From a bacterium (GTDB taxonomy: Bacteria; Desulfobacterota; DSWW01): a DNA stretch of 10,464 bases. Location of the stretch: contig JAUWSZ010000035.1 of assembly GCA_030609865.1 (NCBI GenBank), forward strand, positions 1 through 10,464, given 5' to 3'. Made by a program: the position numbers and the translations under genes. The notes under the pieces were generated by a model. It searched no databases. It was not told the origin of the DNA and worked only from the letters and a program-made list of their open reading frames with translations. Below, one piece after another: positions 1 through 6,616 of the stretch (its first letter is position 1; every line of letters starts with the position of its first letter).

Positions 1-85
1 ACGACTCCGGCCTGTTGAGCGTTGCCGTAAGGATTTTTTCCTCCCTGTCGAATTGAATAAATTCGTATCCCTTGTAGTCCACCAT
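1..85 (-). CDS. Enoyl-CoA hydratase/isomerase (crotonase) family protein, N-terminal fragment
   Basis: Reading the minus strand from the ATG at 85-83 gives 28 open codons to the window edge, beginning MVDYKGYEFIQFDRE and continuing ILTATLNRPES. The pattern of a short beta strand followed by LNRPE is the typical N-terminus of the crotonase superfamily (enoyl-CoA hydratase, isomerase and relatives), which act on acyl-CoA thioesters in the cytoplasm through an oxyanion hole. The start is well supported: AGAGGAGGAA lies at 100-91, five bases before the ATG. The oxyanion-hole and catalytic residues lie outside the window, so the exact reaction cannot be named; fatty-acid or aromatic-acid beta-oxidation is usual for the family. 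The gene is transcribed divergently from the VIT/VWA gene. A long inverted repeat begins just beyond its ribosome binding site and would lie in its 5' leader if transcription starts beyond position 197. Confidence 0.75.
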   Translation of the reverse strand, partial: MVDYKGYEFIQFDREEKILTATLNRPES

Positions 86-102
86 GTTCTTTCCTCCTCT
101 CT

Positions 103-197
103 GCTATCCCTGTTCCGATTTCGATTTGCTTGGGCTCCGTCTCTCCCTCCCCCTACAAAGTCGCCCGGCGCAAATCGAAATCGGAACAGGAGATAGC
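103..197. repeat. Long inverted repeat (two ~27-base arms, 40-base spacer)
   Basis: The left arm (103-129) and the right arm (170-197) are reverse complements apart from one inserted base: GCTATC-CCTGTTCCGATTTC on the left pairs with GCTATCTCCTGTTCCGATTT read on the opposite strand, and pairing continues through CGATTTGC. As RNA this would fold into a stem of about 27 pairs with one bulge and a 40-nucleotide loop. The inner part of the arms has a hexamer rhythm (CCGATT TCGATT TGC). There is no U-run on either side, so an intrinsic terminator is unlikely. The stem starts two bases beyond the purine-rich ribosome binding site of the minus-strand crotonase gene, so it could influence that leader. 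Alternatives are a miniature inverted-repeat element or a dispersed palindromic repeat. Confidence 0.85.
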
Positions 198-322
198 ACC
201 AGATGCCCTGCCACGCCCATGATCCACTATCGCCGTCAGGGATCCGGTATTGGTCCTCGCAGCTGCTTCTTGATAGCCTCCAAGACATATACAAGGAAAT
301 CCCGCAATAAGTCCAGCAAACC

Positions 323-352
323 GGAAAACCTTTTCGTGCCCTCACCCGTTCT
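323..352 (+). promoter_or_regulatory. Weak ECF-type promoter candidate upstream of the VIT/VWA gene
   Basis: GGAAAAC at 323-329 is followed after 17 bases by CGTTCT at 347-352. This loosely resembles the GGAAC / CGTC pattern recognised by many ECF sigma factors. It would give a leader of about 80 bases before the ATG at 441. It is singled out because an ECF sigma gene lies downstream, so the match is partly context-driven and could be chance. Confidence 0.18.
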
Positions 353-440
353 TACCTACAAACCGCAGAGCCGGCAGTCTGACCGGCGAATCCCTGGAAT
401 CTGCGAATCCATCAACATCGAAAAGGGAGGCTGGAAAAGC

Positions 441-2870
441 ATGAGCAACCATCAACGTAGCAACATCATTCGACTTCTGATCGTCGGGATTTCTCTGTTC
501 TTCTCTGCCACGGGCCACGCCGGCCCGGCACCGGAGCACCCACAGGGCTCCGGGCACATGATCGCCGTCCCTGAGGGAGAGGATGGGTCCGTGGTCCTCC
601 CGTTGAAGCAGACGTACGTGGAGGCCCGGATCGCAGGCCTGGTTTCGACCGTTGTCGTCACCCAGGAATTCGAGAACCCCTATACGACACCGATCGAGGC
701 CGTGTATGTGTTTCCTCTACCTCATCATGCGGCGGTCTACGGGATGAAGATGGTCATCGGAGATCGCGTCGTCAAGGGCATCATCAAGCCTCGAAGCGAG
801 GCGCAGGAACTCTATCAACAGGCAAAACAGCAGGGGAAGACCGCCTCCCTGCTCGACCAGGAGAGACCCAACATCTTCACCCAGTCGGTCGCCAACATCC
901 TTCCCGGAGACAACATCCTCGTGGAACTCTCCTATTTCCACGATCTCGACTACGAGCAGGGACAGGTCGAGTTCGTGTTCCCTACGGTCGTTGGGCCCAG
1001 GTACATCCCGGGCCATGCCTCAGGACGAACCGGGGAGGGCTGGTCAGAGAACACGACCCGTGTCCCGGATGGATCCCGGATCTCTCCGCCCCTGCTGCCT
1101 CCGGGTGTGCGTTCCGGCCACGAGATCGAAATCGAGGTGCACATGGACACAGGGGTGCCCTTCCGGGACCTGGAGACCCCCAGTCACGCGATTCAGGTGG
1201 ACCGTCACGGGCCTTCCCGGGCGACCGTCACACTCGGTCGCCGTGACCGGATCCCGAACAAGGATTTCGTCCACCGCTGGAAGACAAACCCGGACGGGCC
1301 CGTTGCGGGGTGGGTGACCCACCATGATGACCTGGGCGGCTATTTCCTGTTGATGCTGGAGCCCGAGGCCCGGATACCGAGGACAGAAACCGCCCCCAGG
1401 GAATACGTCTTCGTGGTCGACACCTCCGGGTCGATGAACGGATTCCCTCTGGATCAGTGTAAGCGACTGATCGAAAGATGTCTGAATGATCTCGATGAAC
1501 AAGACAGCTTCCAGGTAATCCTCTTCGCGGGCAGTGCCTCCACGCTCGCGCCGGCCCCGGTCCCTGCTACGCCTGCTAACATCCGCAAGGCCATGGAATA
1601 CGTGAAGGGTGCGCAGGGCGGGGGTGGAACAGAATTCCTTCCGGCCCTGGCGAAGGCCCTGAAACACCCCGTGGATCGAGACCGGTCCAGGATCGTCCTG
1701 TTCTTGAGCGACGGCTACATCGGCTACGAGGCCCAGGTGTTGAAGTACATGGACGAGAACCTGGGGGCTGCCAACCTCTTTCCCATGGGCATCGGCACGA
1801 GTGTGAACCGGTACCTCATCGATGCCATGGCCCGCATCGGCAAAGGCAAGCCCTTCTATCTTCGGCCGGATGAGAATGCGGAAGAAACGGTCGGCAAGTT
1901 CTTCGAATACGTGTCCCGTCCGTCCCTCACCGGTATCGAGGTCGATTTCGAGGGCCTGCCGGTCTATGACCTTTGGCCGGAGAAGGTCCCCGACCTGTTT
2001 GCGGGCAGGCCGGTAACGCTCGTTGGAAGGTTCGACAGAGGGGCAAGAGGGAAGATCACTCTCACAGGCTGGCTCGCAGGAAGGCGCTGGAAACAGACCC
2101 TGGAGGTGGAGCTTCCGGACGAAGAGCCCGCGAATCCCGGCCTACCCCTCTTGTGGGCGAGGAAACGGATCGAGGCGTTGAGCGACCGCCTTGCGATAGG
2201 CGAGCTCAAGGAGGACGAGGCCAAAGAACGAATCACCGAACTCGGCATCCGGTACAGCCTGATGAGCGCCTACACGAGCTTCGTGGCCATCGATTCCGAG
2301 GTGCGCAACCCGGGTGGAGAGGGCCAGGCCGTGAGTGTCCCGGTCCCCCTGCCCGACCAGGTGAGCCCCCTGGCTGCCCCGCACCATGCCTACGTCACCG
2401 GTACGTCCGTGCAGTACGGGGCCCGAGAGGCGTTGAGTGGGTTCTTCTGTCGAAAGCAGGCCGTGCCGCCCAGCGCAGGGATCGGAAGGGATGAAAGGGC
2501 CTGGTCGCCCGGATCCTCGGCAGACGCAGCCTTACCCGCTGAGCCGGAAGAAAGGGACCGCAAGGAAGAAGACACCGAATCCGGTATCCAGGAGGTCCGA
2601 ATCCGCGGAACCCTCGATGAGGAGGAGGTGCGGACGGTCCTGGAGGCAGCCCTCGAGGAGTGGGCCGACGAGAAAGACCTGGCGCACATCCGGGGACCCG
2701 TGATGCTCGCCCTGGCCGTGGACGCGGACGGCAAGGTCGCCCGCGCATGGGTCCAAAACAGAGAAGACTTCGACGAAGAAGACCTGCGCGTGCTCCTGGA
2801 ACACGCCCGCGGCCTTTCCTTTCCCAAGACCGAGGCGCGTTCAACCATCTACGTGACTTTCTCTTTCTAG
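441..2870 (+). CDS. Secreted VIT and von Willebrand A domain protein with AgmX/TonB-like C-terminal domain
   Basis: This 809-residue protein starts at ATG 441, with GGGAGG ten bases upstream and a signal peptide beginning directly at this start: basic N-region, hydrophobic core IIRLLIVGISLFF, likely cleavage after GHA at residue 27. A VIT domain occupies about residues 50-185, including FENP and the PRSEAQELYQQA helix. A VWA domain spans about 320-500, with an intact MIDAS set: DTSGS at 327-331, GGTEF with Thr397, and SDG with Asp424. The motif YSLMSAYTSFVAID (about 605-618) is typical of the segment after VWA in VIT/VWA proteins. An acidic linker leads to residues 719-809, which contain VMLALAVDADGKV and LSFPKTEARSTIYVTFSF, resembling the AgmX/TonB C-terminal fold. 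There is no LPxTG signal and no second membrane segment, unlike sortase-target relatives. VWA domains bind protein partners through a metal ion; the partner is unknown. A 5-bp hairpin (2871-2885) follows the stop without a U-tract. Confidence 0.9.
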   Translation: MSNHQRSNIIRLLIVGISLFFSATGHAGPAPEHPQGSGHMIAVPEGEDGSVVLPLKQTYVEARIAGLVSTVVVTQEFENPYTTPIEAVYVFPLPHHAAVYGMKMVIGDRVVKGIIKPRSEAQELYQQAKQQGKTASLLDQERPNIFTQSVANILPGDNILVELSYFHDLDYEQGQVEFVFPTVVGPRYIPGHASGRTGEGWSENTTRVPDGSRISPPLLPPGVRSGHEIEIEVHMDTGVPFRDLETPSHAIQVDRHGPSRATVTLGRRDRIPNKDFVHRWKTNPDGPVAGWVTHHDDLGGYFLLMLEPEARIPRTETAPREYVFVVDTSGSMNGFPLDQCKRLIERCLNDLDEQDSFQVILFAGSASTLAPAPVPATPANIRKAMEYVKGAQGGGGTEFLPALAKALKHPVDRDRSRIVLFLSDGYIGYEAQVLKYMDENLGAANLFPMGIGTSVNRYLIDAMARIGKGKPFYLRPDENAEETVGKFFEYVSRPSLTGIEVDFEGLPVYDLWPEKVPDLFAGRPVTLVGRFDRGARGKITLTGWLAGRRWKQTLEVELPDEEPANPGLPLLWARKRIEALSDRLAIGELKEDEAKERITELGIRYSLMSAYTSFVAIDSEVRNPGGEGQAVSVPVPLPDQVSPLAAPHHAYVTGTSVQYGAREALSGFFCRKQAVPPSAGIGRDERAWSPGSSADAALPAEPEERDRKEEDTESGIQEVRIRGTLDEEEVRTVLEAALEEWADEKDLAHIRGPVMLALAVDADGKVARAWVQNREDFDEEDLRVLLEHARGLSFPKTEARSTIYVTFSF

Positions 2871-2886
2871 TGCGGTGAAGCCGCAG

Positions 2887-3040
2887 GTCAAAGGGTCAAG
2901 GTGAAAGGGCTGAAGGGGTCAGGGGTCAGTCCCGGCATCCGGCTCTTTCCCCTGCCCCTACCCGAATTCGACGAGGACGACGACGAGAACGAGCGATAGT
3001 CCTGGTGGAGAGGCGCGGCCCTTTCACCTTTGACCTTGAA
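2887..3040. repeat. Composite degenerate-repeat spacer with inverted flanks and a GAC/GAG triplet core
   Basis: The spacer between the VIT/VWA and sigma genes is built of simple patterns. On the left (2887-2929), GGTCAAA, GGGTCAA and GGTGAAA units of about seven bases pass into two copies of AGGGGTC. In the middle (2970-2993) are eight triplets of the form GAC/GAG (one is AAC). On the right (3018-3037), GCCCTTTCACCTTTGACCTT is the reverse complement of the left flank at 2893-2910 with a single extra A. There are 11 perfect pairs next to the core, then about seven more. No protein-like reading is evident. The right flank carries a TTG that could pass for an upstream start of the sigma gene. 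It could be a dispersed intergenic element, a long-range hairpin acting as an attenuator, or neutral slippage-prone DNA. Confidence 0.7.
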
Positions 3041-3062
3041 AAAGATCCGCCTTGTGGATAGT
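3036..3062 (+). promoter_or_regulatory. Weak sigma-70-like promoter candidate for the sigma/anti-sigma pair
   Basis: TTGAAA at 3036-3041 is followed after 15 bases by GATAGT at 3057-3062, a four-of-six match to TATAAT with a short spacer. It would place transcription start about 20 bases before the chosen ATG at 3090. The spacing is suboptimal. Read-through from the VIT/VWA gene is an alternative. Confidence 0.2.
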
Positions 3063-3089
3063 TTCTTTTCTGAACCTCGAGGGTTCGAC

Positions 3090-3734
3090 ATGGTGACCAT
3101 GGACGCACCGCTCCTCCACCACGATTATTCTCAAGGCTGGAGACCCGCGTTGGACGAACGAAGCGACGAGCAGCTCATGCTGGCCTTTCAGAAGGGGGAC
3201 ACCCGGGCCTTCGAGATGCTCCTGACACGGCACGAGAAGGGCGTGTACGGATTCGCGCTGCGCATGCTGGGGGACAGCATGCTGGCCGAGGAGGTCGCCC
3301 AGGAAAGCTTCCTTCGGATCATCCAATCAGCCTCGAGATACAGGGCGAAGGCAAGCTTTCGGAACTACCTCTACCGGATTGCCCGCAACCTGTGTGTCGA
3401 CCTCCTGCGCAAGAGGCCCAGGGAGCCTCGCCCGCCGGACCTGGATGCCGGCTCCGCAGGCACGCCGGAGGGGATCCCGGACGAAAATCCGGGCCCGGAG
3501 AACGACGTAGGAGCAGCACAACTGCGGTCCGCTATTCGCAGGGCCGTGTTCACCCTGCCGGCGGACCAGAGGGAGGCCTTCCTGCTCAAGGAAGTCAAGG
3601 GCATGAAACTCCAGGATGTGGCCGCCGTAACCGGTGCGAATCTGAATACCGTGAAGAGTCGTCTCCGATACGCCCTGACTCGTCTCCGGGAACATCTCTC
3701 CGAGGAGGGAATCGGGAAGGAGATATGGCTATGA
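3090..3734 (+). CDS. ECF-type RNA polymerase sigma factor (sigma-70 family)
   Basis: This 214-residue protein has the two-domain layout of ECF (group 4) sigma factors. Region 2 lies at about residues 27-109 (DEQLMLAFQKGDTRAFEMLL, then AEEVAQESFLRI and FRNYLYRIARNLCVDLLRK), which binds core polymerase and the -10 element. A Pro/Gly/acidic linker covers 110-147. Region 4 lies at about 148-203 (LPADQREAFLLKEVKGMKLQDVAA, then LNTVKSRLRYALTRLREHL), the helix-turn-helix that reads the -35 element. Regions 1.1 and 3 are absent, as expected. The ATG at 3090 is chosen because GAGGG sits six bases before it; a second in-frame ATG at 3099 is possible. The open frame continues back to a TTG at 3030, but that lies in repeat DNA. 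The stop overlaps the next gene's start as ATGA, so sigma and anti-sigma are translationally coupled. The specific ECF subgroup was not recognised. Confidence 0.93.
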   Translation: MVTMDAPLLHHDYSQGWRPALDERSDEQLMLAFQKGDTRAFEMLLTRHEKGVYGFALRMLGDSMLAEEVAQESFLRIIQSASRYRAKASFRNYLYRIARNLCVDLLRKRPREPRPPDLDAGSAGTPEGIPDENPGPENDVGAAQLRSAIRRAVFTLPADQREAFLLKEVKGMKLQDVAAVTGANLNTVKSRLRYALTRLREHLSEEGIGKEIWL

Positions 3735-4765
3735 AATGCAAGCTTTGTGAAGACAGGCTCCTCGAGTACCTCTATGGCGAACTCGGCGAAGAGGATGCCG
3801 CCGCCATGGAGCGACACTTGAAGGCATCGGAAGCGTGCCGCCAAGCATACGAGGGTCTTGCGTCCGTCCTGGACACCGTTGCCCAGGCGGACGAGAAAGG
3901 GCTGCCTCCCGCGCTGCACACCCGTATCATGGGACATGCGGAAGAAGCCCGCTCGGGAAAGCGGCCCTTGTGGGCGTGGATGTTCCGGCCGGCAGTGACG
4001 ACGGCCGTCATCGGGGCGATCACCGCCGGCGTGTACTTCACGACCCTCCGGCACAAACCACCGAGCTATCTCGACGAAAGAATCCTCTCCGAGGAATCGC
4101 TTCTCAGGAAATCAAAACAGCGCAGCGCCCCTCCGTCCTCCAACGCAAAGGTCGACTCCCCACGGAAGGAGGCAAAGGACCAGGCCTTTCGGGCAAGGCT
4201 TGCCGAGCCACCCGGCACCATCGAGCAGGAAGCGGCGGTGCCGGAACAGCTCGAGGCCCTCGAAAAGTCGGCACCCGCGATGCTCGCAAGCCCCTCCGAA
4301 GGGGAAAACCAGTTCATGGCAGCAGGCTCGATGGACGAAGAACTCGCCCCCGCGCACGCGCGCAAGAAGGCGGAGGCCATACAGACCGAGGAGGACCGCG
4401 CCTCTGCGGGGGGAATGGAACGGGAACCTTCCCCGGCCTATGGGACCCTGCCCCTGTCCCTTCCGACCTCACCGGGCCGGGACCTTGCCTCTGTGAAGAC
4501 ACCGGTCCCCCACACGATCGCACGGGCCCTGGAGCTTGCCTCAGAGGGGCACTGCACTGAGGCCGGGCAACGGGTCGAGGCCTACACGACCGAGCATCCC
4601 AAAGAGAAGGCATCCGGCGCCGGCTGGCTGGAAGTAGCCCGCTGCTACGCGAAGAAGGGGGACACCAAGGCTGCACGGGAGATGGCGGAAAAGGCTCTGG
4701 AAATTCCTGCCTACGAATCGGAGGCACGCGCCTTCCTCGACTCCCTTCCACTACCGGCAGAGTGA
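3731..4765 (+). CDS. Membrane-anchored anti-sigma factor with zinc-finger-like N-terminus and TPR-like C-terminus
   Basis: This 344-residue protein probably regulates the sigma factor encoded just upstream. The N-terminus (MKCKLCEDRLLEYLYGEL, then RHLKASEACRQAY) matches the zf-HC2/ZAS anti-sigma fold that holds ECF sigmas. His29 and Cys36 are kept, but the usual first Cys of HxxxCxxC is Ser33; the N-terminal CxxC (Cys3, Cys6) may supply the missing ligand. One membrane segment lies at about 86-106 (PAVTTAVIGAITAGVYF). The rest should be periplasmic: a long Glu/Ala/Pro/Ser-rich stretch (about 110-260), then two helical hairpins at about 264-340 (IARALELASEGHCTEAGQ, then WLEVARCYAKKGDTKAAREM) that look like TPR. 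The start at 3731 overlaps the sigma stop (ATGA) and has AAGGAG eight bases upstream; ATG 3725 in the same frame is only two bases from that site. A signal acting on the TPR region would release the sigma; this is inferred. Confidence 0.85.
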   Translation: MKCKLCEDRLLEYLYGELGEEDAAAMERHLKASEACRQAYEGLASVLDTVAQADEKGLPPALHTRIMGHAEEARSGKRPLWAWMFRPAVTTAVIGAITAGVYFTTLRHKPPSYLDERILSEESLLRKSKQRSAPPSSNAKVDSPRKEAKDQAFRARLAEPPGTIEQEAAVPEQLEALEKSAPAMLASPSEGENQFMAAGSMDEELAPAHARKKAEAIQTEEDRASAGGMEREPSPAYGTLPLSLPTSPGRDLASVKTPVPHTIARALELASEGHCTEAGQRVEAYTTEHPKEKASGAGWLEVARCYAKKGDTKAAREMAEKALEIPAYESEARAFLDSLPLPAE

Positions 4766-4841
4766 TGACCCAGAGGTAACGGATCGAAGCCGATTTCTAT
4801 GCGGTTGATGCGGCGCACTCCATCGACCAGTTGAATAGCAT

Positions 4842-4873
4842 TTACGGAAGATAGTTGAGGGCTGTCTTCGTAA
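4842..4873. terminator. Hairpin between convergent genes, possible bidirectional terminator
   Basis: TTACGGAAGATAG (4842-4854) pairs with CTGTCTTCGTAA (4862-4873), with one bulged G and one G-U pair, around a loop of about seven bases. It lies between the anti-sigma stop and the end of the minus-strand phosphatase gene, where a shared terminator is expected. Neither side has a proper U-run, so intrinsic termination is uncertain. Confidence 0.4.
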
Positions 4874-4882
4874 GAGCGAAAC

Positions 4883-6571
4883 CTATATGTAGCCCAGCCG
4901 CTTCAACCTCTCCATGATCGTTGCTTCATCATCGGGTGACATCGTCGACGAAGGCTCGTCTCCGGATTCCTCAACAGAGTCTGTCCATTCGATCTTCTCT
5001 TTGCGGGCGAATGCATCCGTGAATATTTGAGTCAAGACCTTTCCATCCATATCTTTGGGAATCTTTTCGCCCATGAGGTGAAGCACGGTAGGAGCCAGAT
5101 CGATGAGGTGTGCATCCTTTGCCGCATGTCCTCTCCGGATGTTCTTCCCATACGCGATCAGCATGCCGTCCATCCGATGATTCCCGAACAGAAACGGGTT
5201 GTCCACGATCCACTGGCGAGTCGTGAATCCCATCAGTGCGGAGGCCATGGTATTGTTCTCCAGGGGAAGGAACGTGATGTCCGGGGCCTCATCCAGATAG
5301 GGCCCGTGATAGATCTCCTCCTTCGTATAGACTTTTCCTCCGATGGGTCGGCCGGTGGCCGGATCGCGCATTTCTCCCAACCGGCAGACGATTTCATCTC
5401 GAATCCGGCGGTACTCTGCTCCTTGTTTCACCGATCCCCTGGCATCACGCCCTTCAACGTTGATGACGATCTGTCCCATGCCCATCGTGCTGTAAGCCTG
5501 GGTCCGGGTCCAATCGACATCGTTCAAGGAGAGCAGAGGGTTGAGACTGTTGTCGCGAACCATGTTCACCGTATCGGCAGGCGAAAGGTCAGGCAGGCGC
5601 AGGCCGAACCGCAGGAGTTTCAACAGAAACCGAAGCAGGACCTCATAGGTGAAGCCCATTTTCCAGGCGCGAAAACGAAGACGGGAGACTGCAGATTTCT
5701 TGATGTGGATGTACCCCTGGTCGAGGAGCCATACATTCAAATCGATCGTTTGATGGATAGGGCCGAACCCGTGGTCCGACATGATGACGAGAGTGGTGTC
5801 CTCGTCGAGCCGCTCCCGCAGTTTGCCGATTTGTGCATCCACAGCCGTGAAATACTCGACGATTCGATGCCTGTACTTCCCGGCAAATTCTTCCTCGTAA
5901 GACGGATGTTCCTCGTCGATCACATTCCAGAGGTCGTGTTGAACTCGATCCGTTCCCCACAAATGAAACGTCACAAGATCAGACGGGGTTCGATCCATCA
6001 GGTAGTGAAGAACCTCAAATTTGGTTTCCAACTCTTCATGGAGCTCTTGAAGAAAGCGCTCTGCATTGGCCTCGGACAGGTTCGCCGAGAAATACGTTCT
6101 CATATACAACGGGTAGGGCCCGAAGCGCTCTTCAATCTCTTCGAGCAGGGAGGGGGGAGAGACAAAATCCCTTTTGCCCTTAGGAGTCAGAAACCCGGAG
6201 ATCATGACACCGTTTACGGGATGGGGTGGATACGTGGTGGGAACGTTCAAGACAAGGACCTGCTTCCCGGCGTCACTGAGCAGGTTCCAGAAGGCTTTGC
6301 CCGTCCGGGATTCGGCGCTGACCGGGACAATGCGGCCCGTTCCCTTTTCTTTCGCCGTGAAGCCAAAGATCCCGTGCTTTCCAGGGTTCTTCCCAGTCAT
6401 GAAGGAAGACCACGCCGTCGCGGTCTCAGGCGGAACAATGGAGGTCAGCGGACCGCTGGCCCCGCATTCGATCAAATCCCTGAGATTCGGAAGGTGGCCG
6501 GCGAGAATCCACGGCTTCAGGGTTCGGAGAGATCCTCCATCCAGGCCGATGATAACTACCTTGCTAGCCAT
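4883..6571 (-). CDS. Alkaline phosphatase superfamily protein, NPP-like (type I phosphodiesterase/nucleotide pyrophosphatase)
   Basis: This 562-residue cytoplasmic hydrolase belongs to the alkaline phosphatase superfamily, closest in motif layout to nucleotide pyrophosphatase/phosphodiesterases. The two-metal set is complete: Asp11 (GLDGG), nucleophile Thr50 (PPETATAW), then TGKNPGKHGIF, Asp208 and His212 (GTDRVQHDLW), Asp266 and His267 (SDHGFG), and His465 (GNHRMDGM). A helical insertion at about 295-350 probably caps the active site. There is no signal peptide; the first beta strand starts at residue 4. After a Ser/Glu/Asp-rich linker (about 530-548) the protein ends IMERLKRLGYI. The start ATG has GGAG eight bases upstream. 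It is the last gene of the minus-strand operon, 45 bases after the VTT gene. Substrate is unknown: nucleotide, phospholipid head group or sugar-phosphate diesters are all possible. A sulfatase is unlikely because no C/SxPxR motif is present and the nucleophile is Thr. Confidence 0.88.
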   Translation of the reverse strand: MASKVVIIGLDGGSLRTLKPWILAGHLPNLRDLIECGASGPLTSIVPPETATAWSSFMTGKNPGKHGIFGFTAKEKGTGRIVPVSAESRTGKAFWNLLSDAGKQVLVLNVPTTYPPHPVNGVMISGFLTPKGKRDFVSPPSLLEEIEERFGPYPLYMRTYFSANLSEANAERFLQELHEELETKFEVLHYLMDRTPSDLVTFHLWGTDRVQHDLWNVIDEEHPSYEEEFAGKYRHRIVEYFTAVDAQIGKLRERLDEDTTLVIMSDHGFGPIHQTIDLNVWLLDQGYIHIKKSAVSRLRFRAWKMGFTYEVLLRFLLKLLRFGLRLPDLSPADTVNMVRDNSLNPLLSLNDVDWTRTQAYSTMGMGQIVINVEGRDARGSVKQGAEYRRIRDEIVCRLGEMRDPATGRPIGGKVYTKEEIYHGPYLDEAPDITFLPLENNTMASALMGFTTRQWIVDNPFLFGNHRMDGMLIAYGKNIRRGHAAKDAHLIDLAPTVLHLMGEKIPKDMDGKVLTQIFTDAFARKEKIEWTDSVEESGDEPSSTMSPDDEATIMERLKRLGYI

Positions 6572-6616
6572 ACAGAAAGCTCCATGAGCCCTTGAAGGCT
6601 TCGGTGCAAACCTGTC

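Larger units (their letters stand above)
86..440. other. Divergent intergenic region
   Basis: These 355 bases separate the minus-strand crotonase start from the plus-strand VIT/VWA start. The frame of the VIT/VWA gene is open back to an ATG at 84, but the translation in this stretch is low-complexity and basic, lacks a ribosome binding site at its head, and runs through an inverted repeat, so it is treated as non-coding. It contains the crotonase ribosome binding site (91-100), the inverted repeat at 103-197, a weak ECF-like promoter candidate at 323-352, and the GGGAGG ribosome binding site of the VIT/VWA gene at 425-430. Nothing else recognisable was seen between about 200 and 320. Confidence 0.7.

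Noticed and set aside
270..293. TTGATA ... TATACA as a sigma-70 promoter upstream of the VIT/VWA gene
   Set aside because: The gap between the two boxes is only 12 bases, too short for a sigma-70 promoter.
84..440. N-terminal extension of the VIT/VWA gene from the ATG at 84
   Set aside because: It would put 119 non-conserved residues before a clear signal peptide and pass through an inverted repeat. The ATG at 441 has a good ribosome binding site.
3030..3089. Upstream TTG start for the sigma factor
   Set aside because: The TTG lies inside the inverted flank of the repeat spacer, and the ATG at 3090 has GAGGG at good spacing. The extra 20 residues resemble nothing in sigma factors.
3392..3730. 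Extension of the anti-sigma frame back into the sigma gene
   Set aside because: It overlaps the sigma coding sequence in another frame and reads as an arginine/glycine/proline-rich shadow. The ATGA overlap start explains the gene fully.
5027..6595. Long plus-strand open frame (522 codons) covering almost all of the phosphatase gene at 4883-6571
   Set aside because: It is antisense to a gene with a complete catalytic motif set. Its translation has no recognisable domain, and it has no good ribosome binding site. It is a by-product of codon bias.
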